Assembly (NCBI GenBank): GCA_002286855.1
Contig: NRSV01000007.1
Span: 1 to 64,000, forward strand
DNA: 64,000 nt
Source of the DNA: Bipolaris cookei
Lineage: Eukaryota > Ascomycota > Dothideomycetes > Pleosporales > Pleosporaceae
Direction of reading: 5' to 3'
Part shown: piece after piece, positions 48,701 through 61,590 of the stretch
Position numbering within the stretch: the stretch's first letter is position 1
Layout of the letters: every line of letters begins with the position of its first letter
Notes under the pieces: generated by a model
Databases searched by the model: none
Told to the model about the DNA's origin: nothing
The model's input: the letters and a program-made list of their open reading frames with translations, nothing else
Position numbers and translations under genes: made by a program

Positions 48701-51397
48701 GCCCCCGTCCGCCTGCAACAAAAATTGAATCAGCGCAATTGATCCGACTCGTTTTTTTCACTCTCTTCACAGGCCAATACATTGTTTCAGGAGCAGCGCG
48801 CATCCCTTTCTCTGTTGGTTTTGGGGGGTTAAAATAAGGTACGGACACGGCCCGGATAGCGAGCCCCACAAAGAAATAGGAAGGTAGTGAAACCGTTGGT
48901 CAATGCACGCCCAAATCAGACATATTCGAAAGGCATTCATGTGTGTACGTGAACGTACTATACCAAAGCTGACGTATGTTGCTGGATTCCATTTGGTGAA
49001 TGACGGTGCAAATTCCAGAGCGTCATCGTTACTGCTGTTGTTACTGCTGCTGTCGCTACACAAGCGTAATACGGATTGCTGTTGGGGCCGACCAGTTCCG
49101 CTCCAACGGTCCATAACGAGCACGCTCTCGCCCGTCCTTCCACATAAAATATCAAATGTCGAGCCACAACTGCATCTAACTAAAGTAGGAGGGAGGGGAC
49201 TTTCCGACAAAAGGACCGACCGACTGCAGAGTGACCTTTTTCCAACTGTGGAACATGCACTTGAAGGCGGAAAGGAGCATTAATCCGGTTGAGCCTTTCA
49301 AGGCCCGTTGCCCCGTAGCGTGTGCGGCACGCCATTGGGAAATTGCAAGAATGATGACTGCCAATGGAAGCCATAGGTGTATATGCTGGTGACTAGCAAA
49401 TGGAATGCAGGCAACCGTGTCAATCGGATCCATCGCGCTGTTTAGCAACTGATACAAGCTGCGCCTAGGTACATCTAGGCACCGTAATGGAGACCCGAGG
49501 GCCGGCATGTTGAGACTGACTATCAAGCCATGTTGGAGGAGACACAGCCGTCCGAAGTGCCAGGGGAGACAAGAATCGGTAGTGGCAAAGGTAAGTTGAG
49601 CAATGTTGAACTTGGACTAGCACTGGAAGTTGATGTTTGCATCTACGACTGCATTTGCTTGCTGTAGCATAAGGCTAACCTGGGCGAGAGTGTTTTGCAT
49701 GGCCAGGCGGCTTGGATGTTTCGATGACGTGCAGGAAAATATGCACAGCTAAGCGAAGTGATAGCTATCGGTTGGACAGTATCAGTAAGAATGCTAGAGG
49801 CTTACGGATCTAAGCTGCCGGGGCGAGCTAAGTATTGGTCATGCATCATCTGCCTGCAATTGATCGGCGCGACGTTTCTTCCACGACGATCCTGCGTTGA
49901 TAGTTAGCGTGGTTTTGAGGATGCACGAGAACCGGGGAATTGCTTCCGACGGCAGGGATGCAGTGTGAGTAAGTCCAAGGCTTAGCATTCATATGTCTCA
50001 ACCACTTTGGTGGACTCGCTAGTTCTGGCGTGAGACGACACGGGGGACGTACGTGTCTGGATAGCCGCCCATGAACATGGCTACCTGAGACGGCTGATGT
50101 GAGTGCCGGGATGTGACTTTGACCGGGATAAGACATGTTGTCGTTGGCATTGCACGGTGTGGATGCAAGCAAGGGACGTGTTAGTTAGGGCATGCATTTT
50201 CGGACAGAAGAGCAGCGGCATGATATTGAAGCAACGGCTTTCAACTCAGCTTTGGGCTAGGGATGTAAGCGTCCTGGCATGTGGTGTAACTTGTCAAGAT
50301 ACTGGGTCTGTACAACAACAGAAAACACTTGTGAAACTGTGGATAGCTGGCCCGGACAAGAGTCGAAAGCTCAGGTACTCGGGCCGTTGGTCAATTGCGG
50401 CATGTCATAGTGGCTCTCAGATGGTGACGGAGTGGATATTGTGCATGGGCAAGTAATAGTGCAGAGAAATGACCGGAAATAGAGACATTATGGACAAGTT
50501 GTGACCGTAAGAGGCTTGGAGGGCCATTGGTGCGTCCTAATTCAGCCATTTGTCGAGGCTCGCATACAGGTAACCGACAGGAGAGCAAAAAAAGCAACCA
50601 CGGTCTAGGACCACGCAATTGAGTGATCTTCGTTAGCGACATATGGCGCTGAAAGCTGAGTGGGATCATTATGCAAGTACCCGAAGAGCGACTACTGTAA
50701 GTAATGATTGTCAGACCATATAGCCAAGCAAGTCCAGAGGGTCGAAAAGGTCGTGAGGCAAGCAAGGCCAACAAGGCATGCAGGGCATGCGAGTCGTTGC
50801 TGCTCGTGACGGGGAGGACATTTGTGATGGGAAACGAGGTGGATGTCAGGCTCTGACTCGGCGACATGTCCTGCAGAGCGACTAGCGGCTCCCAGAATAT
50901 GTGTGTATGAGCATTTCCTGGCTAGGGGTCTCTGGTAGACGAGGTGCTTGGGAAAGGCTGTGATCGGTCAAGCGTAGGAGTGCAGACAAGCCAATCAGGG
51001 GCGGGGCCGGGTACCGAGGAAGCAGGACGAGGAAGGCGCGGGCGCGGGACGATTCCTCATGGGGAGTGGTAAATGAGGGTCGACGCGCCTCCCATCGGTG
51101 AAGGCCGTGGAGGGCAAGGGTTTCGGCTGTGGTGGATAGGATGGCCGTTGAACGAGCGCGTCAGAACGGCGCAGGTGAAGCTGGCCATCTAACGCCACAA
51201 GCACCGTTGGGTGCTAGCCGAAACAGACGAGCAAAGGGGGGGGACGGCCGATAAAGTCAAGAGTGGCGAGGATTGCGAGAGAAAGGAAATGGCCGATCAG
51301 GTTGCCATGTGTTGGGTGAGGTGAGCATGTGTGGTGTGGGCTGGACGAGTGATATGGTTGTGGTGGTGAGGCGGAGGCGGAGGCGGCAGCGGCTATG

Positions 51398-51400
<3 letters not shown>

Positions 51401-51429
<29 letters not shown>
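51401..51429. repeat. (GGAGCA)n hexanucleotide repeat
   Basis: Almost five perfect units. It is non-coding in my models. Confidence 0.85.
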
Positions 51430-51478
51430 GGCAGTCATGGCAGCCGCCACTAAACAAGGACAGCACGACAGCAACGGT

Positions 51479-51500
51479 ATCAGCATCAGCATCAGCATCA
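51479..51500. repeat. (ATCAGC)n hexanucleotide repeat
   Basis: About 3.7 units, 50 bp downstream of the GGAGCA array. Both have a 6-bp period. Confidence 0.8.
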
Positions 51501-52006
51501 CTGTCATCATGGCCGTGTTTGGGAAGACGGGCGAGGTTGATGGATCAGCTGCAAGCAATCCCCTTTTTGTTGTTGTCGATGCTGTTGGCGGCGCCTTTAG
51601 GTGGGCATCGTGGAAAGCCCACAGTTGGGTTCACCCGGTTGCAGCCGCACAAGCAGGTGCAGTAGGATGCTCATCAAACAAGCAAAGGAATGGTGGGACG
51701 GGCGGCGGATAGGCAAATTGAACGGGGGCAGCCTGTTGCGGGCGGGCGTGGCGGTGGGACATGTTTGTGGAAAGGATGGTTTGCAGAGCAGGGCTAGCAG
51801 GGAGGGGCGGTCACGTGATAGGTAGAGGAGGTAGCCACGGTGGTGGTGGCAGGCTATTCTAGGCGACTGCATGGCCGCTTGCCGCGGTGGGCGCACGACG
51901 ACGGCAGGGCAGAGGCACAAGGGAAAACACGGGCGGGAGAAGCTGTGGCCGTGCGCAACGAGGGTGGTAAGCCGCACGGGCATTGTAGTGTGTAGGGACA
52001 TAGGCG

Positions 52007-52072
52007 AATGGATGGGTGGATGGGTGGATGGAGGGAGGGATGGAGGGATGGATGGAGGGATGGATGGATGGG
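52007..52072. repeat. (GGATG/GGAG)n purine-rich minisatellite
   Basis: Variants of GGATGGATGG and GGAGGGATGG over 66 bp; G-rich on the plus strand. Confidence 0.85.
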
Positions 52073-52351
52073 ATAGGTAGGCGTGCAAGTACATGTGTGT
52101 TAGTGTATGCAATAGTATCTAGTGTTAAGTATGTAGATGGGTGGATGGGGAAGGGAGGGGGAGAGAAAGTGTGTTTACGTATGTAGCATGTCAGTAAGAG
52201 AGTACGCGCACATAGATGGATACAGCAATAGATTGATAGGTGAAGACATCCGCACTAGTATTACATGCACTCGCACACAGACACTCATGCTCATGTCGCC
52301 CATCGGGCCGAGACGCTGACGAGCGCAGGCACCGCGACACATGGTTACTTA

Positions 52352-52390
52352 CAGAGGCAGAGGCAGAGGCAGAGGCAGAGGCACAGGCAG
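52352..52390. repeat. (AGGCAG)n hexanucleotide repeat
   Basis: About six units with one CAGGCAC variant, roughly 480 bp upstream of the next gene's start codon. Confidence 0.85.
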
Positions 52391-52873
52391 AGCGGCGACG
52401 AGGGCGGCCTGGGAGCGTGTGCGCAAGCAGTAAGTTCAGGCCCGCCCAACGGATCGCCTGCCGCCAGCCCCGAGCCCCTTGGCGGCTGGCACCCATGCGC
52501 GTCTGGCCTCCCGGCCGTAAAAGCGCACGGGGTTCGTGTGCGGCGCGCATGGGTCCAAGGACGGGATTAGGTCCCCGCTGCATGCCATCGCGAGTGGGTC
52601 TCCTGCTCTTCACATTGCAGCAGCGCGTTCCCCCGCAGCCAGCACAAACCAGTGCCAGGCCTACCTCCCAGGCCGCCCCTCGACCAGGGGGCTCCAGCCG
52701 GTTCATCCTCTGCCTGACCCGCGAGCGGAGCTGCACTGCATCTGCTCGAATCCCAGACCCTTTAGACTCTCCCGTGCGACTGTCTTCTCTGTGCCACCCA
52801 CCGCTTTCCTCTTGCTTTGCTCTCTCCTCCAGCCCGCTGACCGCCGCACCCGGCCATATAACCACCAAATACC

Positions 52874-54545
52874 ATGATGGGCAGCGACTGGCATCCACGC
52901 AGGCACCCGCACCCGCACCAGCACCCAGACGCAAACAACTACGCCCATCGCTCGCTCCCCAGCTTCGCCGAGCTGACGTCGTCGTCGACCGATTCGTTGC
53001 ACCGCCCTCGCGACGCTGTCCCACCTCCACCATCACTACCACTACCACCACCACCACCGCAACAGCATCATCACCACCACCACCAGCCCCAACCACCATT
53101 ACCACACCCGCTGCCCCCAACCCCAATCGACCGTCCGGCCTCACGCTCCACTCCGCCCAACGCCCTTCCTTCTGCGGACTTTGCAAACCAGTCTCTCGCC
53201 GCAGACCGCGCTACTTTCACTCCCATTAATCACGCGAGCCCTCACGTTAGGTAAGTCATGGCCTCAACTCTCACACACTCTCTCTCTCCCATACACAATG
53301 TCCCTGCCCCAACCGTGCTTACTCGTTCCCCCCAGTCCCACAAACACCAGAGCACCTCCAGCTGCGCCCCAGCACCAGAGGTATTCGCAGTCATTACCAC
53401 ACACAACTACTGCGCCATATAGTCCCCCACTGTCCTCGCGGCCGTCGCAACCCCTGCACGACACGGCGCCGTCGCAACCACCAACTGTCAACACCCGCCA
53501 AGACTCTGCTGTTGCTCAGCACCCCTACGACCACCCCAAGGACACTGAGCACTCTGTTCCTTCATCCGCCTTTTCCTTTTCCTATGTTCACCCTGCCATC
53601 AACAACCGTCGTCAGTCAGCATCTCGCCCCGTTTCCCACCCTATCGGGCCATCTGCACCCCATTCTCCTCCAGGCGAGTCCCGCTTGAACCAAAGCCAGC
53701 CCCCTCCAGAAACCGGAGCAGCTAGCCTAAGAACAGTGCATCCTCTGCCACAGCCTGTACCCACTCAATTCGCACCAGAGCCCACTAGGTCACCACCACA
53801 GGGTCGAGTCTCTGCTGCAGCACCAAACTCGGACTCTGGATTCATGAACCCCCTGCCTTCTCCCACTCTGGACCAGACCAACGGTAGTGGGCGACACCAA
53901 CGCTACAACGTCCGCTTCAACACAGTCTATACTTCAGAAAACATGCCGCCCAGCCAGAAACCCAGGAACGACCCTCCGCCAACTGCACCTCCGACAGCAG
54001 AGCCAACCGAAGACCACAAGTCGCCCTCGGAGCAGACTGTTACGCCATCAGTCGAGCCGGTGACTCCATCAGCGATTCCTCCACCACAGTCCCCTGAAGA
54101 GCAGCCGCCACTACAGCAACAAAATGCTCCTCAATTAGAGCGGTGCAAGGGATGCCAGGAGCCCTGGAGGCGGCCGCTACCAGGCGAAGACCAGTATCGA
54201 CTGAGTTCGCCAGCACAAAACATGAGCGATCAACTAGCCTTGACACAGGACTTCATCAAGCGGCTAGAGAACCATGCCAAGTTTGCTGACGAGGCATATG
54301 CTACCTGGCAACGGAAACACCGGTGGTGCGTTGTGCAACCCACGAGCCCCCCTACAACAGATGCTCCAGCAGAAACACGCAGCAAGAGCGAAGAAGGGCA
54401 TTCTCCCACCGAGGCTCCTGCAAGCCTTATTTCCACCAAGCGCAAATCAGAAATCCCCCACGAAGCTTCCAAGTATCGCAAAGTTAACAACTTTGAATCC
54501 CAATCTAACGTCACGCCGCCCGTTCGTCCTACTGCTCCGGCATAA
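52874..54545 (+). CDS. Proline/serine-rich disordered protein of unknown function
   Basis: Exons are 52874-53250 and 53336-54545 (intron 85 bp, GTAAGT donor, CCCCAG acceptor). The product has 528 residues. The first ~390 are dominated by Pro, Ser, Gln and His, including a run of His around residue 60 and many short proline blocks. The last ~135 residues look more ordered: ERCKGCQEPWRRPLPGEDQY with a CxxC pair, then SDQLALTQDFIKRLENHAKFADEAY and WQRKHRWC, a likely helix with another Cys. It ends in a polar tail with KRKSE. A CxxC plus a downstream Cys could bind zinc. I infer a nuclear or cytoskeletal scaffold but recognise no family. The start at MMGSDWHP is the first in-frame ATG after the repeat-rich upstream region. 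Confidence 0.75.
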
Positions 54546-55850
54546 AACAGGGCTTTTACCATGCGATCTACGATTATTCCTCATTGGAGACTCGAGTCTC
54601 TGTTTTTTTGCATTCGCATCTGCATCTTGGCCGGTGTTTGTGTCTGCACAAGAGACGGCTTCCGCTATACCCCAATCCGGGCGTCGTTCTCACTTTTTGC
54701 AGTTTGGCTTCTATTACTGGCACCTAGTTTTTATCTTTATTTTTTTATCAGAGGTATACTACACAGAGGATCCGTACTAGACGGACAGGAAAAGGACCGG
54801 CGTTGTCATTATCCTATGGTGTTTCCCTTTGCGGCGTGGTTCCTACCATCGCCACGGTCTCCCAGACGAGCGGCATGTGCAGAGCGCGCCCGCCGATTTT
54901 GTGCGCTTCACGACGCCATGTATCCGACGCTGTACGCAACTAGGCCCTTTGGCATTGCGTTTTAAATCACCACCCTTGCTTGCAGGCGGGCCTTTTTCTT
55001 AGCGTCTGTAATATGTATCTACTGCACTTGTTGTTGCTGCACGGTATTGCCATATACCCAAATTCCAAGTCATGTTAAAAAAAAAGACAAAAATTTCGCT
55101 CTTCCGCTCTTCCCCTATCCCCATCTTCCCCCTTCTCCGTCTCTCCCGGAGGTCCCCAATGCATGGATTTCCAATTCCCGAGTGACGGCACCATTGCTCA
55201 GGCGTGAAACTCGAAAGCGTAATGAAGAAAAGAGCCCCAGTATAGGGTGGGCAAAACAAGGGTATCATTGGGTTGCGCCAGCCCCGCTGGAGGACCTGGT
55301 CAGTGTCAAAGCGGATCGGTACGAAACCCAAAGACTGATTGAGAAGGTAGGCGGCCGCTAGAACAAGGACATAATTTTTTTCCCTGTGGCTCGTACAGAA
55401 TTTCGATTCATGCTGGCAGGCTTGCCTTGGTTGGCCAAAAGGATGGATGGGATTTTTTTTCTTGGTCTTGACTTTTTTTTTGGAAGACTGGCAGGGCTGG
55501 GCAGGGCTGGGCAAGCACGACACGAGAATGAGAAAATCACAGCGGCAATTTCACACACTCAACAAAAAGCTCTAGCCATCGACATCATCCAGCGCCGCAG
55601 ACACTAGAACAAGGCCGCAAATCACATGGTCGGAATTCCTTCCAGCTTACACTATGTGATTACCTGCATGACTAGCTACGCCCTTACATTGCTGGTGGAA
55701 ACGGTATGGAATGATACGGCTGACGGCTGACAGCTGCCGAGCGGGGCTTCCCGAGTTGTCGACGCTGCTGAATTGGCGATGCAACGAATCACACATGATC
55801 GCACGAGCTGCCTACTTTAGTCAAGCGGAAATTTGCGACAGCGCCTGATA

Positions 55851-55910
55851 TGTGAGTGTGAGTGAGTGAGTGAGTGTGTATATGTATGTGTATGTGTATG
55901 TGTATGTGTA
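55851..55910. repeat. (GTGA)n followed by (TGTGTA)n microsatellite
   Basis: A compound repeat of about 60 bp, first GTGA units, then TATGTG units. Confidence 0.85.
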
Positions 55911-57053
55911 GGGGAGAAAGTAGGAGATTAGCAACAGCTATCAAGGGCAGTGTGACATGTGAGAGTGGCGAGTCGATGTTGGAGATAGGCGCGGCATGTA
56001 ATAGACAAACGACAGGGACAAGCAAGAGAGATATCAATATGGCGAGAGAATTAGTAACATGGAGGGAGAAGAAGAATGGACCTAGAGGGAGGCGTTTGAT
56101 GAGCAGTAGGTGTGCAGCTAGGCAGTGAGAGGTGCAGTTGATTGGCCGGCTCTCAGGGAATTGGCAGGTGCTGATGCGGGGCGGGGCGGGCTGACGAAGA
56201 TCTCTGGGAAGGGAAAAATCAAGGTTCATACTGGCGGCAGGGACAACGCACATAGTGGTTCGGCGGCAAGAGTCAACTATGACCTCATCGCCGAGCCGCC
56301 CGCTGGGTAGCAAATGGCCACAGTCATGTACCCTACACAACACTTGGATGGAGGCGTTGATGCAAATGTAAGCACAAGAACAAGCCCGTCGGACCGCGAC
56401 CCATGGCCGGGAGAGTGTGGAAGGTGCTACACCCAAAGAAAACGGTTTTTGGCGCATGTTGCCACGATTCTCACGCGATTGTGTGCCGATCGCGCAGGTT
56501 AGCGCAGCGAGCCACGCATGCTCTGTATCTCGATGGGTATTACTACAGGAGGACCCATGGCGGGCAGGTGGCAGAGAGTTCGCTTATATTGCACTCAAAG
56601 GGAATAAATGCGAGAAGTAATCCAGTTCCAAATTGCTGGGACTTTCTGACGGCAAGGGGTTGGAACACGATTGCAACGTCTTTTGAGCAAAGTGGTTAGT
56701 GACGATCACTCGGCGTTGGTAGCAGCTTCGGGCAATGCTGCGTATTGATTGCAGACGTGAGGTCTAGCGCGGCAGCAAAACTTTGTCGGGTCATGCTAAC
56801 GACTTGGGAATGCTCGTCAAGTCGCATCGCGCCTCACAGACGGTGGGGAGGGGGAAGGGACCGCAATCGGGCCGTAACGTGATTGCGCTCTCGCTGCTTG
56901 GGACACTCGGAGCTCGCTACCAATAGCAATGCCGAAAACCTGCTGGCAGGCAATGCCGCGGCCTTGTCAAACTGCCGCTGAAATGGCGTATCCGACACGT
57001 GACCGTCTCGCTCGGCGCCGGTCCCGGCAGCACTTTTGCCAGGCAGTTAGTTG

Positions 57054-57140
57054 ATACTATACTATACTATACTATACTATACCATACTATATATCACACT
57101 ATACTATACTATACTGTACTATATTGTACTATACTGTACT
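57054..57140. repeat. (ACTAT)n pentanucleotide array
   Basis: About 17 units of ACTAT with scattered variants (ACCAT, ACTGT, ATTGT). The first units are perfect and divergence grows to the right, as in an array expanding at one end. Confidence 0.9.
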
Positions 57141-60100
57141 TACTTACATGAGCGTACATACTACATATATGGACATTGCCAGCCACGTAGCACGCGTCGG
57201 CTCTCGAGCCCGTCGCTGCACGTCTTAATATCCCATGCAACCTCAACGCTCTAGACGCCTTGCACCGCTCCAGCTCTTTCCCCATGCAGCGCACCGTATG
57301 CCAGTGGCGTGCATTCCAAATTCCGCTTCCCCAGCTTGGCGATGCATCATCGACAACGGGAGGGCACAGACAGCACCCGTCCCCGTCGGCGAGTCACAGC
57401 CCCCGTCAAGCGCTAGCCGCTCCCGCCTAGCCTTGGCTCGACCTGCCTTCCTGTCCCTGACTGGCGTCGCATCCAACTCCCACCACCCCTCGAGTCACGT
57501 CGTCGGCCTGCTCCCTCGCCTCGCGCGGAACCTCACGCTTGACTCGCCAAAAGTTGTAAACAGCTGGGATTTGGCGGCCCCGGCTCACAAACTGCCGCTG
57601 CTGCGCGTCCCGGCCAATTTCTCCCGCCCTGCTGGCACGTGCATGACTCATGCTGCCTCCTCCCCCGGCTGCACACAGCCATTCTTATCACCCCTCCTCC
57701 TGTGACAGCTGTCAATACACAGGCCCTTTTATGCACCCGAGCCCTAACAGGCAAGAGACGGGTCCCGGTTGAATTGGGCCGACAGTTGCTGTAAATGGGC
57801 CATGTGCGCTCCATGATCATCGTCAGCGATATAGATTGAGATACATACCTTTCCCATGCCCAGGCAGGCCACAAGGGGAAGAATGTTTCCGCCCCAGACC
57901 AGCTGTCTCCGGCTGTGAATCCTTCGCACCTTCACCCACCCAATCACACACACGCTCATGAGGCATTTCTCCCTGACCTGACAAATGGGACGTTGCGAAT
58001 TTCATCCTTGCTTTACGTTTTTTATTTTCTTGTTTGAGGCTACCTGTCACAGCAGGGCAAACATCAAACACCAGCATGCTACGCCAGTCACACAAGACCG
58101 TGCAATCGTTCCAGTCAAATCGCCGTTTCATGACATACTTGCTATGCGCAGGTACGTACTGACCGCATCATAGGGTGTCGTCTCAGATATTACACACCCA
58201 AACACGGCGATGATTACCCAAATCACCATGGACACTACGTATGTATATGCAGAAGATATCGCGCCAAATTCCAGACTTGGCAGCTTCACACACGCGTTCG
58301 GTGGCCTGCCTCACTGCTCCGTTCCAATATCAAACCCGCCTCGGATCAGAATCCACACGGTTCCCGCTGCTGACCGACTGGCTGGGCCTCGAGTCCGACA
58401 TGTATTTGTGACGTATTCTCCACATGGCACAAACGCACATGTATCTATGTGCAAAATGTCCTGCTGCCATATTCAGTCTTCATCTCGTCGCCCCGTATTC
58501 TACATGTCAATCTTCTACCACACTTGGCGACGGGTCGTGTTCTCGCCTCGACTCAACCCTGACCCTGGCGCCTTTTCCCGACAGGTCCGGAGTTTGGTTC
58601 CGACCTACACACGTTCACCCAACGTTACAGATGACATGTGTCCATATCGGATTCATCGAAGATATCTAGATTATCTGGATTATCGCGATCATCTAGATTT
58701 ATGTATCGCGATTAACCCGTTCTGACTGGTGGTAACGCTAGACCCGGCCCGCCGGCCAGCCTCACATACAAGTACACGTACACCCATACGACTGGAAGAA
58801 CGCCCCAAACTCCAGTTTTACTCCTGCCAAAACCACTCTTGTGAATGCTAATGCACGTCACACCAACATGCCCATCCCGCCCGCCGTCTGCACCGCCTCT
58901 TCGCGCCGTCCCCTAATTTGTATACGGATTCATATACCGCATAGCCCCTTGAGGTGTTGCTCTGATGCCCACCCACTTTTTTTGGGGAACCCCGCTTGGC
59001 GCAACAGCGCTACGTCCTGTTCACGATGACAGAAACAGAGTACCGAGCGAGTGGCCTCGGTATGGAATTCCGTCCAATCACCCACTGGCCCGGCCAAATA
59101 TCTGGGCACAGACAGTGTGTTGAGGCTTAGTGCTGAATATAGTTTCAAGATCAGTAATAACATAATAGACAGAGTAGAACAGTATGTATCATGAACCTAG
59201 AATGAAATAGAGAGTAATAAAGTGAAAAATCAAAGGCTTACGTTGTATGCATGGTGATCTCCTGCCTCACTAACTATCTTTGGAATAAAAAAAGGAAAGA
59301 AGCGACACGAGAGAAAAAAGCAAGTACATCCCGAGCTGTAGCGACGTTTAGGACCTGCAAGCTTTGAGACCTGCATAATAACGGGTTTGATTCCCGGACA
59401 TGGAACGGGTGGAGAGGGGATTTGCTAGGAAAAGGAAACCCCCCCCCCAAAAAAAGGGGAGTGGGACCCTGGCGATGACAGCCGACGGTTGGTACCCGTT
59501 GCACACATCGTTTCCTTTGATTGCCCGGGTCAATAGATGCGTGTGCCGCTGCACGAACCCAACGCATCAAGTCGAGGAAGGCCTTAGACCCACGACGTAT
59601 GTGTGTAGTATATAGCATGTATGCGGAACTCCGCCATCCCGTCGTTGCTTGATACATAATTGTAGGGGTGCCCCCTTCCCCCTCCCCAACCGCGAGTCAG
59701 GGTCCAACCACTTTCCCCTTCTGCGTTTGTTTGTGTCTGTCTATCAGCCCTTCACAAACATGTGACAGTTGTATTGCTGTACTACATAATCCACTAGCAT
59801 ACACTCGCACATACACAACCTACACGCTTTTTATTTTCCCTGGAAAAGCCCGGCTGCTCGCCTTAAAACACGCCATGCCCTTACTTACTTATTTGGACCT
59901 GGTCCTAGACCTGGACCTGTTTGCGCCCTCGAGGGATTGTCAGCGCTAACGCCACAATCTCCCCTCCTCCCCTCCCCCCCAAAAAACTCCTCAATCCACT
60001 GACGACATCGGGCATCCATTTTTATGTATAGTTTGTACATACATATATGCGTGTTTGTTGAATACTATAGCCTCTAAGAACCCACCCCACCAAAGCATTC

Positions 60101-60422
60101 CCCCATTCCGCATGGTTTACCTCTTTGGGTTCCCTTAGCGCTATGTACATAGTCCCTTTGGGGGCGGCGCACCGCTTCTCCCCCCCTCCCACACTACCAC
60201 CCATACCTCCGTGCATTATCGGACTTGCCGCTTAGAGGCAGCATCGCGCCATTGCTAAACTTATTTTTTTGGAGCCGGGCGCCCGCTCCATCGAGTCTTT
60301 TGCTAAGCCGCAAATCCCTGTTCCCTGTTCCGGATTTGCCCTCTTTCTTTGCACCCTTTTCCCTGTCCCTATCCTCCCCGCCCCCCTTCCCCCATATCCT
60401 TGCATTTTTTTCTTTCATAGGC

Positions 60423-60503
60423 GGGAGGGAGGGGGGAGGGAAGGATAAGTTGAACTGGAGGGTGGAAAGGGTAATTAAGCGAAGGGGGAGGGGGAGGGGG
60501 TGG
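60423..60503 (+). repeat. G-rich tracts with quadruplex potential
   Basis: GGGAGGGAGGGGGGAGGG at 60,423-60,440 has four G-runs separated by single A's, the classical quadruplex pattern. A second patch with three runs of five G's lies at 60,484-60,500. Confidence 0.7.
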
Positions 60504-61234
60504 TTGCAAGTGCTGCGGGGTACGTGGTTTGAGATTGATGGAGGGAAACGGGAAGGATTTGGCGAGATTGGCGTGGCTGCGCTGTGGCACACCAGCTTTG
60601 GTTGCGTGATATTTTGTGGATGGATGGAAGGGCAGGTAGGGAGGGATGGTGTGTAGGGGTGGGGAAGGAGGCGGAGAGGGGGGCGCAAGGAGAAAGAGTT
60701 GTGGCCGCCCCGGGTCATATCAGCAAGCGTTTTGGTAGAGGAGAGGAATTGCCAAAGGGGTGGTGGGGGAGAAAGGAAGACTTCAGCATGCGGGTTAGGC
60801 GCTGGTGTTGGAAGGGAGGGGGGGGGGCGACTAGATGGATGTTTCTTCTTCCTCGCCCTCTTAGTCTCTAGAGTATAGCGTGTAGTTGTCATTGGTGTAC
60901 GTTGGCGCGGGGCGTCAATTGATCATGAAAAGAGCTTACAGCTGGAATCAATGGGTCGAGGGGGTAGATCTCCTGGCGCATGTTGGCTGTGTTAGTTGCC
61001 GCTGTCATGATATGCCCTTGTACAAAGTTTGGAAAAGAAACTCTCCTCTTGTGTGGACATGAATGTATTGGGTATCTAGTAGTGCGTGCATTGCACTTTG
61101 TGGCGTGGCGTACAATTGGGCAGTGAGGGAACGTACACATGTGCCGATTAGAGCAGGAGGCATGTCATGTGTAAGTAGAAGTAGGAGGAAGCATGTTTGC
61201 TTCTGTATTGGGCATCGTTACAAGCCCTCTCTTC

Positions 61235-61258
61235 GTTGTTGTTGTTGTTGTTGTTGTT
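61235..61258. repeat. (GTT)8 trinucleotide repeat
   Basis: Eight perfect units, followed by a GGGAGGGGGTGG block. Confidence 0.9.
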
Positions 61259-61554
61259 CGGGAGGGGGTGGTAACTTTTAAGTGTGGCAAAAATATTAAA
61301 CATAGCCGCTGTGTCCTTCCGCCAACATGCGCCTTCTTGAAGTCGCACTATTGGCGTCTTCAATCTATCCACCTGACCATGAGGCTCTTGTTCAATTCGT
61401 CTATCTACCTAGCACGTAGCGTGTTCGCCCAACCACTTAGCTGATACTCGGTTGGCCTTGCACACCACACACCACATATCCCTACATACTACACGCCTCC
61501 CAATGCCCTCACCGGACAAGGAACATGTGCAAATCACAACCTCTAGTCGTCAAT

Positions 61555-61590
61555 CTGCCCAACCTGCCCAACCTGCCTAACCTGCCTAAC
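61555..61590. repeat. Four tandem copies of a 9-bp unit CTGCCYAAC
   Basis: Two copies of CTGCCCAAC are followed by two of CTGCCTAAC and a degenerate fifth start (CTGTCC). The C-to-T change is shared by adjacent units, so duplication followed the mutation. Confidence 0.85.

Larger units (their letters stand above)
44815..52873. other. Gene-free 8-kb stretch rich in simple repeats
   Basis: The left end holds the GDB1 3' UTR. I read all frames on both strands and saw only short open frames, without domain motifs or convincing splice-joined pairs. Features are pyrimidine tracts near 45,600, a C5G11 block at 45,566-45,581, a G-rich patch at 46,064-46,082 and several GA/GC-rich microsatellites from 51.4 to 52.4 kb. 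A long promoter/5' UTR of the next gene may occupy the right end. Non-coding RNAs cannot be excluded. Confidence 0.5.

Noticed and set aside
52191..53229. Roughly 330-residue open frames on both strands overlapping the orphan gene start
   Set aside because: They arise from GAGGCA and CCACCA repeats. The chosen frame is supported by the 53,251-53,335 intron joining two open exons.
54561..54965. 134-residue hydrophobic frame after the orphan gene
   Set aside because: It begins 15 bp after the stop of the orphan gene and most likely lies in its 3' UTR. No family resemblance.
58210..58725. 171-residue open frame on the plus strand
   Set aside because: No recognisable motif. Composition is like non-coding surroundings and it contains the direct repeats.
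59370..59405. tRNA-like B-box GGGTTTGATTCCCGG
   Set aside because: The T-arm stem pairs for only four base pairs. The putative acceptor ACATGGA has no complementary 5' half upstream, and no anticodon arm folds.
60194..60892. 232-residue open frame on the minus strand
   Set aside because: It is Pro/Ser/His-rich because the plus strand is G-rich low complexity, with no domain and no splice-supported neighbours.
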